Source: Zygosaccharomyces rouxii (lineage: Eukaryota; Ascomycota; Saccharomycetes; Saccharomycetales; Saccharomycetaceae). From it: a stretch of 64,000 bases of DNA. Under the pieces are notes generated by a model. It worked only from the letters and a program-made list of their open reading frames with translations, ran no database searches and had not been told where the DNA came from. Positions 28,573 through 37,475 of the stretch are shown piece by piece (position 1 is the stretch's first letter; each line of letters begins with the position of its first letter). Location of the stretch: the NCBI RefSeq assembly GCF_000026365.1, contig NC_012992.1:186001-250000 (forward strand), written 5' to 3'. Position numbers and translations under genes: made by a program.

Positions 28573-29245
28573 CTTTGATTACCTGAGGTTGGGAATATCT
28601 ATTTACCCAATAGTTACCTTGTCACTATGGATTTTTTGATATCAACAAATTTCAGATTCTCCGTACTCAATGGCGCGAAGAGCTCTCCGAGATTGCGTCG
28701 GTGCGTCAGATTGGTGATGTTCTAGGCGGACGTCTCTGCCTAGCAGTCTCTGCCTAGCGTGCGGTACCCGACCGAGGAACGCTCTGGCTAGCGGGAGGTG
28801 GTAGTAGTGTCCCCCAACCGTTAGACGGAGGGCCAGTCGAAGGTGACGAGAGAGCGCGCCGTTCCACCGCAACGCACCGACGCAAAGAAAGTTTTTCGAA
28901 CTAGACGAAATGTTGCAAAACACATTACACCACAGCAAGAACAGTCACTCATTCTGGGAGAGTTCAAAGCTAACAAGAGTAGTATATAAAGAAGAGGTTC
29001 GTTCAAAATCCAATTGACTCACATGGGACCTGACCAACGGATAGCTTGGTTCATTGTAGGTCTCCGTAAATAACTTTTCACTTATACAACATTATTACCA
29101 TCACGATAACGCGGCACGGCTGCATAGGTGATCGCCATATGCAGCGTAAATCTAAATGAATATAACACCAATCTTAACTCTCGATCAAATGCATTACGAT
29201 ATTCCCAGAATTAATACTATATCTTATTTACAAGAAACGATAACA
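28573..29245 (-). promoter_or_regulatory. RPL25 promoter with GC-rich motif cluster
   Basis: 673 bp. For RPL25, transcribed leftward, the elements are GCGTC at 28695-28699 and 28703-28707, CTAGGCGGA at 28722-28730, GCCTAG at 28738-28743 and 28752-28757, and GACGC at 28879-28883, all in a GC-rich stretch about 28670-28890. No full Rap1 consensus was found. The part near 29140-29245 is the MRPS18 3' flank. Confidence 0.55.
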
Positions 29246-29881
29246 TCACAATCTTCTTACTCTTGGAGCCCTCACACCACCAAATTTCAACGCAGTCTTG
29301 TCACTTATTCTAACCACATTTTTCCGAAGTTGTGTACCTTCCTTACCATTTAATGCAGAGATAAAGGCAGCTCTACCTTTACCAAAATCTTTCATCACAA
29401 TTTCAATATCTTTATCCATTAATTTTTTATCCTGGATCAATTGGAAAACTTTGGCGGAAGTTTGAAATGCAGCTTCGTATTCACCTCTGGCGGCTTTCCT
29501 AAATCCTAAACAACCTGTGGAAAGTGAAAATTTAACCCTACGTGGTAGATTCAAATAGTAGAAGAATTTCTCATTATAGGATAGATCTTGGTTGTTCTTC
29601 AAGAAGTTAACATCTTCCATAACTGCTGAATAGGTAAAATGTGCATTGTTTTTTGAGAATAGACAGTTCAAAATGTATTTCACAGGCCGTTCATTAGGTT
29701 TTAATGCATTCTTATTCTTACCACTACTGGGGCTCACCACATTTGAGATATCTTGTTCCTGTTGTTCCTGCTGCTTTGCGATGCTTGAAAACGTCACACC
29801 TGGTCCATTTGAACCAGCCAAACTTGATTGGTACCTTTTCCCCACTTGACGAAAGACGTTTAGGATTCTATCAGCTCTCAT
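29246..29881 (-). CDS. MRPS18: Mitochondrial small-subunit ribosomal protein uS11m
   Basis: 211 aa from the ATG at 29881; the frame is open seven codons further to a TTG, which I do not use. The N-terminus ([18 protein letters not shown]) is a typical presequence. The C-terminal 120 residues form the uS11 fold, with [20 protein letters not shown] and the end [11 protein letters not shown], the last being the basic tail that contacts the decoding-site rRNA. S. cerevisiae Mrps18 (YNL306W) is 217 aa. It is divergent from MCK1 as in YNL306W-YNL307C. Confidence 0.92.
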   Translation of the reverse strand: MRADRILNVFRQVGKRYQSSLAGSNGPGVTFSSIAKQQEQQEQDISNVVSPSSGKNKNALKPNERPVKYILNCLFSKNNAHFTYSAVMEDVNFLKNNQDLSYNEKFFYYLNLPRRVKFSLSTGCLGFRKAARGEYEAAFQTSAKVFQLIQDKKLMDKDIEIVMKDFGKGRAAFISALNGKEGTQLRKNVVRISDKTALKFGGVRAPRVRRL

Positions 29882-30324
29882 ATCAACTCCTATCGGCGGC
29901 AATTCCTCGTATTATCCTTGCTCATCTCGTTGAAATTAGTTGAAATTTCTACTAATCTTTTTTTTTTATTTCGTAGAAACAAGAGATATCATCAAGTACG
30001 AAGGTGGGATTTTTTTACTTCGTTAACGAAGCTACGCCACCCTTCGAACCAAACAACAAGAGTCCCGAATGTTCAAAGATTCATTGAATTAAGGGAAGTA
30101 AACAACTGGTTTCAAAGGTTTTAAGAAGCTGGTGGGTCTTTATCAAGGCTCCTACAAAGAATTCGGATTGAAGTTTTGGGTTATTAATTTCATTCGGTTC
30201 CATACCGACTCCTTTCCCATTGTTGGTCGTGAGTACGTGTTATAATAAATTGTTGGCGTTACAAATTGAAATTGAGAGTGAGATTGAAGTTGGAATATAT
30301 TATAGAAATTATAAACCATAAACC
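29882..30324. promoter_or_regulatory. MRPS18/MCK1 divergent promoter with 14-bp palindrome
   Basis: 443 bp. CTTCGTTAACGAAG at 30018-30031 is a perfect palindrome, a plausible site for a dimeric regulator. T-rich tracts lie at 29958-29969 and 30010-30016. No gene seen. Confidence 0.4.
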
Positions 30325-31464
30325 ATGTCAATTGGACAAAGTCATACGAAATGCGAAGAGTTTATTGCGGATGATGTGACCTCAAATAGGTCTAACAGTA
30401 CGAGGCGGATGTTGATTAAAGAGTTCAGAAAAATTGGTCATGGTGCCTTTGGTACAGTGGTTCAGGCATACATTACGCCTGATAGGGAAAAATGGTACGG
30501 ACCATTTGCCATTAAGAGGGTACCAGCTCATACTGAATATAAATCAAGGGAGTTACAAATTCTAAGAGTTACTGATCATCCAAATGTCGTTAAATTGGAA
30601 TATTTCTTCACACACGTATCACCTCAAGATGGTAAGGTTTATCAACATTTAGCAATGGAATGTTTACCGGAAACGCTACAAATTGAAATTGGTCGTTATG
30701 CTTCCAATAAGTTAGAATTGCCATTGAAACACGTTAAACTTTACAGTTACCAAATTGCTCGTGGTATGCTGTACTTACATGCATTTGGAATTTGTCACAG
30801 AGACATCAAGCCTTCAAACGTTTTAGTGGATCCAGGTACTGGTGCCTTGAAAATTTGTGATTTTGGATCCGCTAAAAAATTAGAACAAAATCAACCATCA
30901 ATTAGTTATATCTGCTCAAGATTTTACAGAGCTCCGGAATTAATCATTGGCTGTACACAATACACGACGCAAATTGATATTTGGGGGCTTGGTTGTGTTA
31001 TCGGTGAAATGTTAATTGGTAAAGCTGTTTTCCAAGGTCATGAACCACTTCTACAGTTACGTGAAATTGCTAAATTATTAGGTCCTCCTGATAAGAAATT
31101 CATCTTTTTCTCTAATCCTGCCTACGATGGCCCATTATTTTCTAAGCCATTGTTTTCAGGTTCACCACAATGGAGGTTTGAAAAACATTTCGGCCATGCA
31201 GGTCCCGAAGGTATAGATTTGCTAATGAAGATTTTGGTTTATGAACCACAATTAAGATTATCACCAAGACGTATATTGGCACATCCATTTTTCGATGATT
31301 TAAGAAGAGAAGAGTACTTTTTCCCCAGAGGTCAAACTCAACCAGTACGTTTACCCAATTTATTTGATTTTAACGATTTTGAACTTCAAATACTGAGAGA
31401 GTTTACGGATAAAATTAGACCAAAGACAGATGATACACCATCGGTTACGGAGGTAGAGGTATAG
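30325..31464 (+). CDS. MCK1: GSK3-family protein kinase Mck1
   Basis: 379 aa (S. cerevisiae 375). Kinase landmarks in order are GHGAFGTVVQA (glycine loop, about 39-49), FAIKRVPAHTEYKSRELQIL (Lys and alpha-C), HRDIKPSN, DFGSAKK, and the activation loop SYICSRFYRAPE with the autophosphorylated GSK3-type Tyr. Mck1 acts in meiotic entry, Cdc6 and Sic1-Rcn1 turnover and calcineurin signalling. In S. cerevisiae its duplicate is YGK3 (YOL128C); this single gene occupies the spot of both, between RPL25/MRPS18 and VPS68. RIM11 and MRK1 are alternative family members but not by position. Confidence 0.93.
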   Translation: MSIGQSHTKCEEFIADDVTSNRSNSTRRMLIKEFRKIGHGAFGTVVQAYITPDREKWYGPFAIKRVPAHTEYKSRELQILRVTDHPNVVKLEYFFTHVSPQDGKVYQHLAMECLPETLQIEIGRYASNKLELPLKHVKLYSYQIARGMLYLHAFGICHRDIKPSNVLVDPGTGALKICDFGSAKKLEQNQPSISYICSRFYRAPELIIGCTQYTTQIDIWGLGCVIGEMLIGKAVFQGHEPLLQLREIAKLLGPPDKKFIFFSNPAYDGPLFSKPLFSGSPQWRFEKHFGHAGPEGIDLLMKILVYEPQLRLSPRRILAHPFFDDLRREEYFFPRGQTQPVRLPNLFDFNDFELQILREFTDKIRPKTDDTPSVTEVEV

Positions 31465-31966
31465 GCATGTTCGCTTTTGTTTCTGAATCTTTTTTTGGTA
31501 CGTCCCTCATAAAGAAAGATCTGGCATATTTCTCACCAATAATAAGAATATTAATAATAATAATAACGATAATAATAATTTTAATGTAAACTAGTAACGA
31601 AAAAAAAATGGGACATTTATTTTTATTTTATTTGATTTCTTTATTATTTTAGGAGAAGAAGAATGCTAAGGAATATTCAATGATTTTAAAACCAGAAAAC
31701 AAGCTGGAGCATGCTGTTACGGTCTCTTCTTTCTTCCTCCCACCAACTCTTCCTCAGCGATTCAAACCATCATCTCCACTTACTATTTGCTTCAATACCG
31801 ACTAAATGTTTTATCCAGTAATGTATTAAGACCAAACAAACCTTATCACTTATTATTTGATTACTTTATTTTTTTATTAACATTTTGTATAATTTCTTGA
31901 CTTGCCCAACGATATAACTGATACTATTATAAAAACCCTTTTCTATATTTTTATTTCTGCTATTGT
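31465..31966. other. MCK1-VPS68 convergent spacer with AAT repeat
   Basis: 502 bp between two 3' ends, very AT-rich. An (AAT/ATA)n tract lies at about 31541-31585 and poly-A/T runs occur nearby. Such sequence fits 3' end processing elements for both genes. No gene seen. Confidence 0.5.
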
Positions 31967-32515
31967 CTAAAGAGTTAGAGAGTAAGAGTATTCATCCTCC
32001 ATATTCTGAGCAATCCAAAGAACGATACAACTCAATAAAATGCTAAAATTGCCCAAAACGTTATTAACCCCCATTCCAACGGTTGGATAAGTGTTGAAAT
32101 CTTTAACCAAAAACTTAATTATCAGTACGACAACTGAGCCTGAAAGACCACCTGCTAAAAGTGCTAACCCAAAGAATAAAACGCTACGTGCCTGCCATGC
32201 CATTGTTGAGTCTAAGTCACCTCCAAATGAGGTTATACCACTGTCACTTGACATGGCCCCCTGAAGCAATCTGTTCTTTTCAATTGAGTTAACAGTCAAT
32301 GTTCCCAATGTACTACAGATGAATGGAATCCAATCTACAAATGTAACATGGACACTCGATCCATTGGCATGTTTTGAATAGATAACAGCATCTAGAAACA
32401 ACCAGAATCCAAGTGCATATAGTATACCTGATAAGTAAACAGCAGCCTTACGTACATTAGCTGAGTTGGGGAACTTGAAGGGAAAGCTGAATAGCCTCCT
32501 AGACTGATCTGTATC
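31967..32515 (-). CDS. VPS68: Vps68-like endosomal membrane protein (TMEM50 family)
   Basis: 182 aa from the ATG at 32515, four predicted membrane segments. Conserved blocks are YLSGILYALGFWLFLDAVIYS, FVDWIPFICSTLGTL and MGVNNVLGNFSILLSCIVLWIAQN (cited in parts), matching S. cerevisiae Vps68 (YOL129W, 184 aa). Vps68 works with Vps55 in late-endosome to vacuole transport. The frame stays open to an ATG at 32626 (219 aa). I prefer 32515 because MDTDQSRRLFSFPFKFP aligns with the S. cerevisiae start, has A at -3, and because the upstream ATG sits inside a Rap1 consensus. The upstream 37 codons look protein-like, so the longer form remains possible. Confidence 0.85.
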   Translation of the reverse strand, partial: DTDQSRRLFSFPFKFPNSANVRKAAVYLSGILYALGFWLFLDAVIYSKHANGSSVHVTFVDWIPFICSTLGTLTVNSIEKNRLLQGAMSSDSGITSFGGDLDSTMAWQARSVLFFGLALLAGGLSGSVVVLIIKFLVKDFNTYPTVGMGVNNVLGNFSILLSCIVLWIAQNMEDEYSYSLTL

Positions 32516-32618
32516 CATTATATCGTCAATTGCTTTATTGATTCTATCTGCTTGGACTGAATTGTAGTACAACCAGCCTTCTGAAGGTACAACGATTTCA
32601 GGACCTTTAATCTTCAAC

Positions 32619-32631
32619 ACACCCATACACC
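32619..32631 (+). promoter_or_regulatory. Perfect Rap1 consensus between VPS68 and KRI1
   Basis: ACACCCATACACC matches the Rap1 consensus ACACCCRYACAYM at every base. It lies 122 bp before the KRI1 ATG and overlaps the upstream candidate ATG of VPS68. Confidence 0.6.
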
Positions 32632-32639
32632 CTCAAGGT

Positions 32640-32687
32640 AAAATTTTGAGCATGGACTTGAAAGAAAAAGAATATCAAGCTCATCGC
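32640..32687 (+). promoter_or_regulatory. RRPE-like and PAC elements of KRI1
   Basis: AAAATTTT at 32640-32647 resembles the RRPE core and GCTCATCGC at 32679-32687 matches PAC (bound by Dot6/Tod6). They lie 66-113 bp before the KRI1 ATG, the usual place in ribosome-biogenesis promoters. Confidence 0.6.
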
Positions 32688-32752
32688 AGTCTAAAATACA
32701 TGATTTATTCACTGACTTAGACCATTACAAGTTTATTTAACGTTGTTGTAGT

Positions 32753-34405
32753 ATGCCTAGAAAGAAGTCCGCCGCCAAGAGAGCTAGAGAAGCTGAAGTG
32801 AAGGAGAAACAGCCACCACAGGAAGTGGAAAAACCCCAAGATGAGCCGGTAGATGATGCTCAGGAATCTGAAAACGAATCATCTTCAAGTGAGGAAGAGG
32901 ACGAATACGGTGAATTAGTTACCGAAGATGTGGAAGAAGGTATAAATAAAGTTTTGTCGGCACTGAGAAGTGGTAATACGCAAGAGTTATTGAACCCGGA
33001 AGCAAAATTCTTTGAGGATCCAGAGAAAGCAGCTGAACTTGATAGTAATAGAGAGAAACATAAGCCAATTTACCTAAAGGATTACCATCGTATGAACATT
33101 TTATCTGGACATGCATTAGAAGATGACGAAAATGAAAATGCAAATGAGAATGGAACCGTAGATGGGAAACAATCTTATGCCTCACAACAGAATGAAGAGA
33201 AATCCCAGCTTCTTAAAGAGATTAATGAAGCATTTGATGGAGATGAAGAGGACAAAGAACAGGAAGAAGGTGATGATATGTTAGTGAAGAAGGAACATCA
33301 AGCTCCAGTAGCAGGGTTAAAATTACCAGATCCTGAAGAAAATGGCGAAGAATTTTTGAAGGCATTCGATTCTAAACAAGCATGGATTCCTCATAAGGGT
33401 GATAAATTCGGCACTAATATGGAGGAAGATGATGAAGCGTTCGACAATGCAGTGGAGAATTTTGAAAACGCTTATAATTTCCGTTTCGAAGATCCAAACG
33501 CTGCTAATATTATTTCATATGCACGTACTCAAGCAACCCTGAGAAGATCAGATACAACGGCACGTAGAAGAAAGAGAGATGAAGTTAAGCTACAGAAGCA
33601 GCTTGAAAAGGAAGAGAAGGAGAAAGCTTTGCACAAGAGAAAGACTGAAAAAGTCCGTAAATTGACAGATGTCCTGGAACAACTGCAAAAGGAATATGGT
33701 AAGGAAATAGATCAAGATCTTGTGAAGAAGATTACGGATACTCTGATGAATAGTGACTTCAAAGTTGATGAATGGGATAGGGTGATCGGCGAATTATTTG
33801 ATTCCGAATTTTACTCTGGTGAAGGTAAACCAACGTGGGATGAAGACGATGAAATAATGGGAGATTTCTATAAGGAAAAGGAGGAAGATGCAAAGGAACA
33901 AGAGGAAGAAGAAAGAAGTGGAAGAGAGGCACCATCTGATGTTGAAGAACCACCTAAGAAAAAGGCTAAGAAGGAGAAGCAAGAGAAGAAGAAGTCCAAG
34001 AAACAATTACATGAAGCTGTGGAAACTGCTGTTGACAACAACAAACTGTCACTTATTGATGAAGTGGAAGAGGAAAGAAAACCTAGGGCTCGTACGAAGG
34101 AGGAACAAGATCTGAAGTTTAGATATCGAGAGGTATCTCCAGAATCTTTTGGTCTTACCTCCAGGGATATCTTTGCTGCTGACGATTCTGAACTGAACAA
34201 ATATATCGGTTTGAAGAAATTTGCTCCTTATAGAGCTAAGGAATTAAGGAACAAAGATAAGAGGAAAGCGGCTAAACCTAGAAGATTAAAGGAATGGAGA
34301 AAAGAAGTTTTCCATAACGAAGAAGGTCCCCTTCTCGAATCATCAGCACAAGGAGAGCAATCTACTTCGCAGAAGAAGAGTAGCAAGAAGCATAAACACA
34401 AGTAA
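32753..34405 (+). CDS. KRI1: Nucleolar ribosome-biogenesis factor Kri1
   Basis: 550 aa (S. cerevisiae 591). The protein is highly charged, with acidic stretches at about 36-60 and 155-180, Lys-rich blocks at about 265-305 and 400-425, and a basic C-terminus. Family blocks include IYLKDYHRMNILSG near 105-118 and KFRYREVSPESFGLTSRDIF near 455-475 (quoted as 20), followed by KKFAPYRAKELRNKDKRKAA. Kri1 works with Krr1 and snR30 in early 40S assembly. It is divergent from VPS68 and shows PAC and Rap1 elements upstream. Position after MCK1 equals YNL307C-YNL308C. Confidence 0.92.
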   Translation: MPRKKSAAKRAREAEVKEKQPPQEVEKPQDEPVDDAQESENESSSSEEEDEYGELVTEDVEEGINKVLSALRSGNTQELLNPEAKFFEDPEKAAELDSNREKHKPIYLKDYHRMNILSGHALEDDENENANENGTVDGKQSYASQQNEEKSQLLKEINEAFDGDEEDKEQEEGDDMLVKKEHQAPVAGLKLPDPEENGEEFLKAFDSKQAWIPHKGDKFGTNMEEDDEAFDNAVENFENAYNFRFEDPNAANIISYARTQATLRRSDTTARRRKRDEVKLQKQLEKEEKEKALHKRKTEKVRKLTDVLEQLQKEYGKEIDQDLVKKITDTLMNSDFKVDEWDRVIGELFDSEFYSGEGKPTWDEDDEIMGDFYKEKEEDAKEQEEEERSGREAPSDVEEPPKKKAKKEKQEKKKSKKQLHEAVETAVDNNKLSLIDEVEEERKPRARTKEEQDLKFRYREVSPESFGLTSRDIFAADDSELNKYIGLKKFAPYRAKELRNKDKRKAAKPRRLKEWRKEVFHNEEGPLLESSAQGEQSTSQKKSSKKHKHK

Positions 34406-34610
34406 GGGCTTATAATCATAATAACAGCAAAAAAAAAAAAAGGTCAAGCGATTAGAATGAGAACATTTCTATAAAGGACAATTGTATATTAAAACACTAT
34501 TAAACGAGAAATAAATATCATAATTAAACAATACTTTAATAATAAAAGCTTAGACGTTTTCTTAAAGCAGCCGATAAACTGATGAAGAATATGGAGTACG
34601 TCAAAGTTTT

Positions 34611-36752
34611 TTAATCGTAACGACTCAATTTCGATGGCAGACTTTCCACCGAACGGTTAGCAGATGGACCCAATTTACCCTTGCGACCATTTGAATCGAA
34701 ACGCTTACCACGACGGCCACGAGGTAGAAATCCTGAAATAACCGATCTAGCACCACTTTCTGCAGCATCATTTAGAGTCCTTGGAGGGTCGATTCTTTTA
34801 ATCCAATAAGAAGCACCGAACCATGCAGATATCCCTAAAAAGATCATAACACCCAAAATACCAAACCACCAACCCAGGCCTTTCGCATCAACACCTGGTA
34901 CTCTGACGTTCATACCGAATAAACCTGTAATCAAATTTAGTGGAACAAGCATAGTACCTAAAGTTGTAACTTTACCCAACATTTCAGTAACCTTGTTATT
35001 GGAATTGAAAGATTCCACTTGCAACTGAGCCAGGTAATTGGAATGAGATCTTGAAAAAATCTTCTCATAGGCAGATAAATTTTGAAACATGGTGAGCAAA
35101 TGGTCCTGAATATCACCAAGATAAAGAGCAATGTCACCTCTAGGCTGAATCGTATTGGCAAAATTGTGGTTAATTTTGTTATTATTAATACCACCAGATT
35201 GCAAATTGGCGATATTAATTTGAGACGTGAGGGCGGGTCCAATACCATTAGCTTCATCCTGACATCTCTTAGCAAACATCTTAATAACATCTGCCTTACC
35301 ACTTAGAAGCCTCATAAGGGTCATTGTCTTCCTTCTACTTTCACCAATTCTCTGTAGCATTCTGGAGAAATCAAGATCCCTTGCCATAAATACCGAATCT
35401 TCAATAGCATCGGCTTCGTACTCCAGTGATTGAATCACAGGGGCAAAACTATCTGTAATATCATCGATCAAAGCATAACATAACCAATCAGAATTGACAT
35501 TAACATAGTCCCTCAATTGTCTAACTCTTCTTCTCACGTTAGCACAGTGAGAAATTGGACCGAAATGGAACGTCAATACACCTGAACGGAAAACCACGAT
35601 GTAAACATTAATGGGTTCCAAGAAATCTTGCGATTCGTGATCACTTTCGAAAGTATGGAAACAAACGAAATAGTACGATTTGAACAATTCAACTTTTTCA
35701 CGGGTTTCCTGCATTCTAATATCCTCTGCAGTCAAAGGATGGATTCCGAATGCCTTTGCAATACATCTCATTTCATCGTCCGTAGGACAAGAGCAATCTA
35801 GCCACCACGTAGGTTCACCATTACGAAACAATTCTGCAAAGGCTTGGCCTGGTTTAGTTAGGCCTGGAATACTAGTAGCATGAACAGTTTCTTCACTTTC
35901 TGACGAAAAAAATGAAAATCTATCGGGAGCAACAAATTCAGGTTCGTAGAGCTCCTCTTGTAGCTCATATTCCGGAGGTGCTGATCCCTTCTTTACATCA
36001 AATTCATCTTCTTCGACTTTGTTATTACCAAACGATATACCAGGAGCCTGTGTGTTACTGTTGTTATATTCTCCGGTACTGATAGCAGACTTTATAGCAG
36101 GTCTTGGCGTATATTTCAAAGCTGCAGATGAACTTGGACTTGAGGCAAATGTCGACGTCGAGCTACCGCCAACTCTATTGTCACCACTACCATCGTTGTC
36201 ATTACCGCCGGCGGGGTCGTCAGTGTTGTTCCTATTTGTTACCGGTTCGAGACCTTGTCTCATATTTTCAAAATCCCTATTCTGTCGCATAAGCATCTGA
36301 TTGGCCTGCTGAGATTCTCTCGCAAATTCTTCCATATCATCGAAATCGATTCCATTAACTCTTGTATGTAACTGCGGCGGCATGGGGAAACAGACATCCT
36401 CTTCAGTTTCTTGAGAATCTCTTGAAGCCTGAGAATTATCAGTATCAAAGGAAGCCCTTCTCTGTGCTGAGGGTTGTTGGGGCTGCGTTCCTTGCCTACC
36501 TAAATGTGAACCAATTTTCGCCATCTGTGGACGTGATGAAGAGGCGCTTGAACCTGCCCTTGACCTATCTTCCATATTACTAGGAGCACTGACGACACCA
36601 GCAACTACCGGTAAATGATCAGGCTGACGCCTGTGATCGTACAGCTCGTGATGTTCGTCTGTATCCATTGAAACCATTGAGCTTGCTAATGAATCCGTAT
36701 GAGCCAGTTCGGAAGAAGGTCTGCTTTCTGTACGGTTACTACTTTCCGACAT
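34611..36752 (-). CDS. ALR1: CorA-type plasma-membrane magnesium transporter Alr1
   Basis: 713 aa. A long Ser/Asn-rich cytosolic N-terminus (about 1-290) precedes the CorA-like soluble domain. Two C-terminal membrane segments follow, with the selectivity motif GMN in GLFGMNVRVPG just after the first. The cytosolic C-tail is basic. CorA proteins form pentameric Mg2+ channels; S. cerevisiae Alr1 (YOL130W, 859 aa) imports Mg2+ and is regulated by Mg2+ at the protein level. Vacuolar Mnr2 is the main alternative, but the position between VPS68 and GAS4 counterparts fits YOL129W-YOL132W and Alr1. The shorter length reflects the low-complexity N-terminus. Confidence 0.92.
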   Translation of the reverse strand: MSESSNRTESRPSSELAHTDSLASSMVSMDTDEHHELYDHRRQPDHLPVVAGVVSAPSNMEDRSRAGSSASSSRPQMAKIGSHLGRQGTQPQQPSAQRRASFDTDNSQASRDSQETEEDVCFPMPPQLHTRVNGIDFDDMEEFARESQQANQMLMRQNRDFENMRQGLEPVTNRNNTDDPAGGNDNDGSGDNRVGGSSTSTFASSPSSSAALKYTPRPAIKSAISTGEYNNSNTQAPGISFGNNKVEEDEFDVKKGSAPPEYELQEELYEPEFVAPDRFSFFSSESEETVHATSIPGLTKPGQAFAELFRNGEPTWWLDCSCPTDDEMRCIAKAFGIHPLTAEDIRMQETREKVELFKSYYFVCFHTFESDHESQDFLEPINVYIVVFRSGVLTFHFGPISHCANVRRRVRQLRDYVNVNSDWLCYALIDDITDSFAPVIQSLEYEADAIEDSVFMARDLDFSRMLQRIGESRRKTMTLMRLLSGKADVIKMFAKRCQDEANGIGPALTSQINIANLQSGGINNNKINHNFANTIQPRGDIALYLGDIQDHLLTMFQNLSAYEKIFSRSHSNYLAQLQVESFNSNNKVTEMLGKVTTLGTMLVPLNLITGLFGMNVRVPGVDAKGLGWWFGILGVMIFLGISAWFGASYWIKRIDPPRTLNDAAESGARSVISGFLPRGRRGKRFDSNGRKGKLGPSANRSVESLPSKLSRYD

Positions 36753-37475
36753 ATTTTTAATTCAATTCGGAATTAAAAGATACTGATCATCAGATACTTT
36801 TTCTATTCCTATTGAAAGCCTTAGACTTGGAATTTTTCTTAAATTCAAGTCAGCTATTTTAACTTTTATTATCGTTAAAAAGGCAAACACAGACTATCAA
36901 TATATATTGTTTTTTTCTCCTTCAGAACCAAGTGGCAAAAGCAGAACTAGTTAAAATGTGGTTCATAACTAGTACTAATCAGAACTGAAATATGAGTCCC
37001 TCTTAATGAGAATCTTGTGTATAATCCTCAAGACTTGCTTGTAAGTTCCCAGGTTTGTTTAAAAGGAAGATGATAGTGATGAAACTTTTCATCGAGAGGG
37101 GCGAGAATTGCCGAAAGAGAAAAAAATGAAAAAAATTGTAAATTTTAGCCGCACGTGCCAAGAAAAAAAATACAGATCATTGGACACGAAGAATGTAAGG
37201 AGTTCCCATTGTCATGTCGCACGATACGTGATGTTTAAAATATGCATATATGCATATGTACATATGTACATATATGCATATATGCGAATATATCCTGTTC
37301 TTGCGCTGGAAGTGCTTTGCTTCCTTCCTATTCATTGTCTTTACTATATGTAAGCATACAAAAGAGTCCCACCGCTGTTGTTTCGGTTTGCACGTGACCT
37401 GTCCAGTCTTTACCCAAATAGTGCACATAATCAACATTCGTGCAAAACGACAACAGACTCCGATATGACCGCAGA
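36753..37475. other. ALR1 promoter and STB1 3' flank with alternating purine-pyrimidine tract
   Basis: 723 bp. Near ALR1 (36760-36960) the sequence is AT-rich promoter. A 47-bp perfectly alternating purine-pyrimidine stretch lies at 37240-37286. CACGTG cores occur at about 37153 and 37391. Short frames crossing the alternating tract encode only MHMYIC-type artefacts. Confidence 0.5.
37240..37286. repeat. 47-bp alternating purine-pyrimidine, near-palindromic tract
   Basis: Every base from 37240 to 37286 alternates purine and pyrimidine. It is built of TATGCA, TATGTACA and similar units around the perfect palindrome TGTACATATGTACA, with flanks that mirror each other with a 2-bp offset. Such DNA can form cruciform or Z-type structures. 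Confidence 0.85.

Noticed and set aside
28642..29006. Two minus-strand frames in the RPL25 promoter
   Set aside because: They arise from the GC-rich, stop-poor promoter block and show no protein features.
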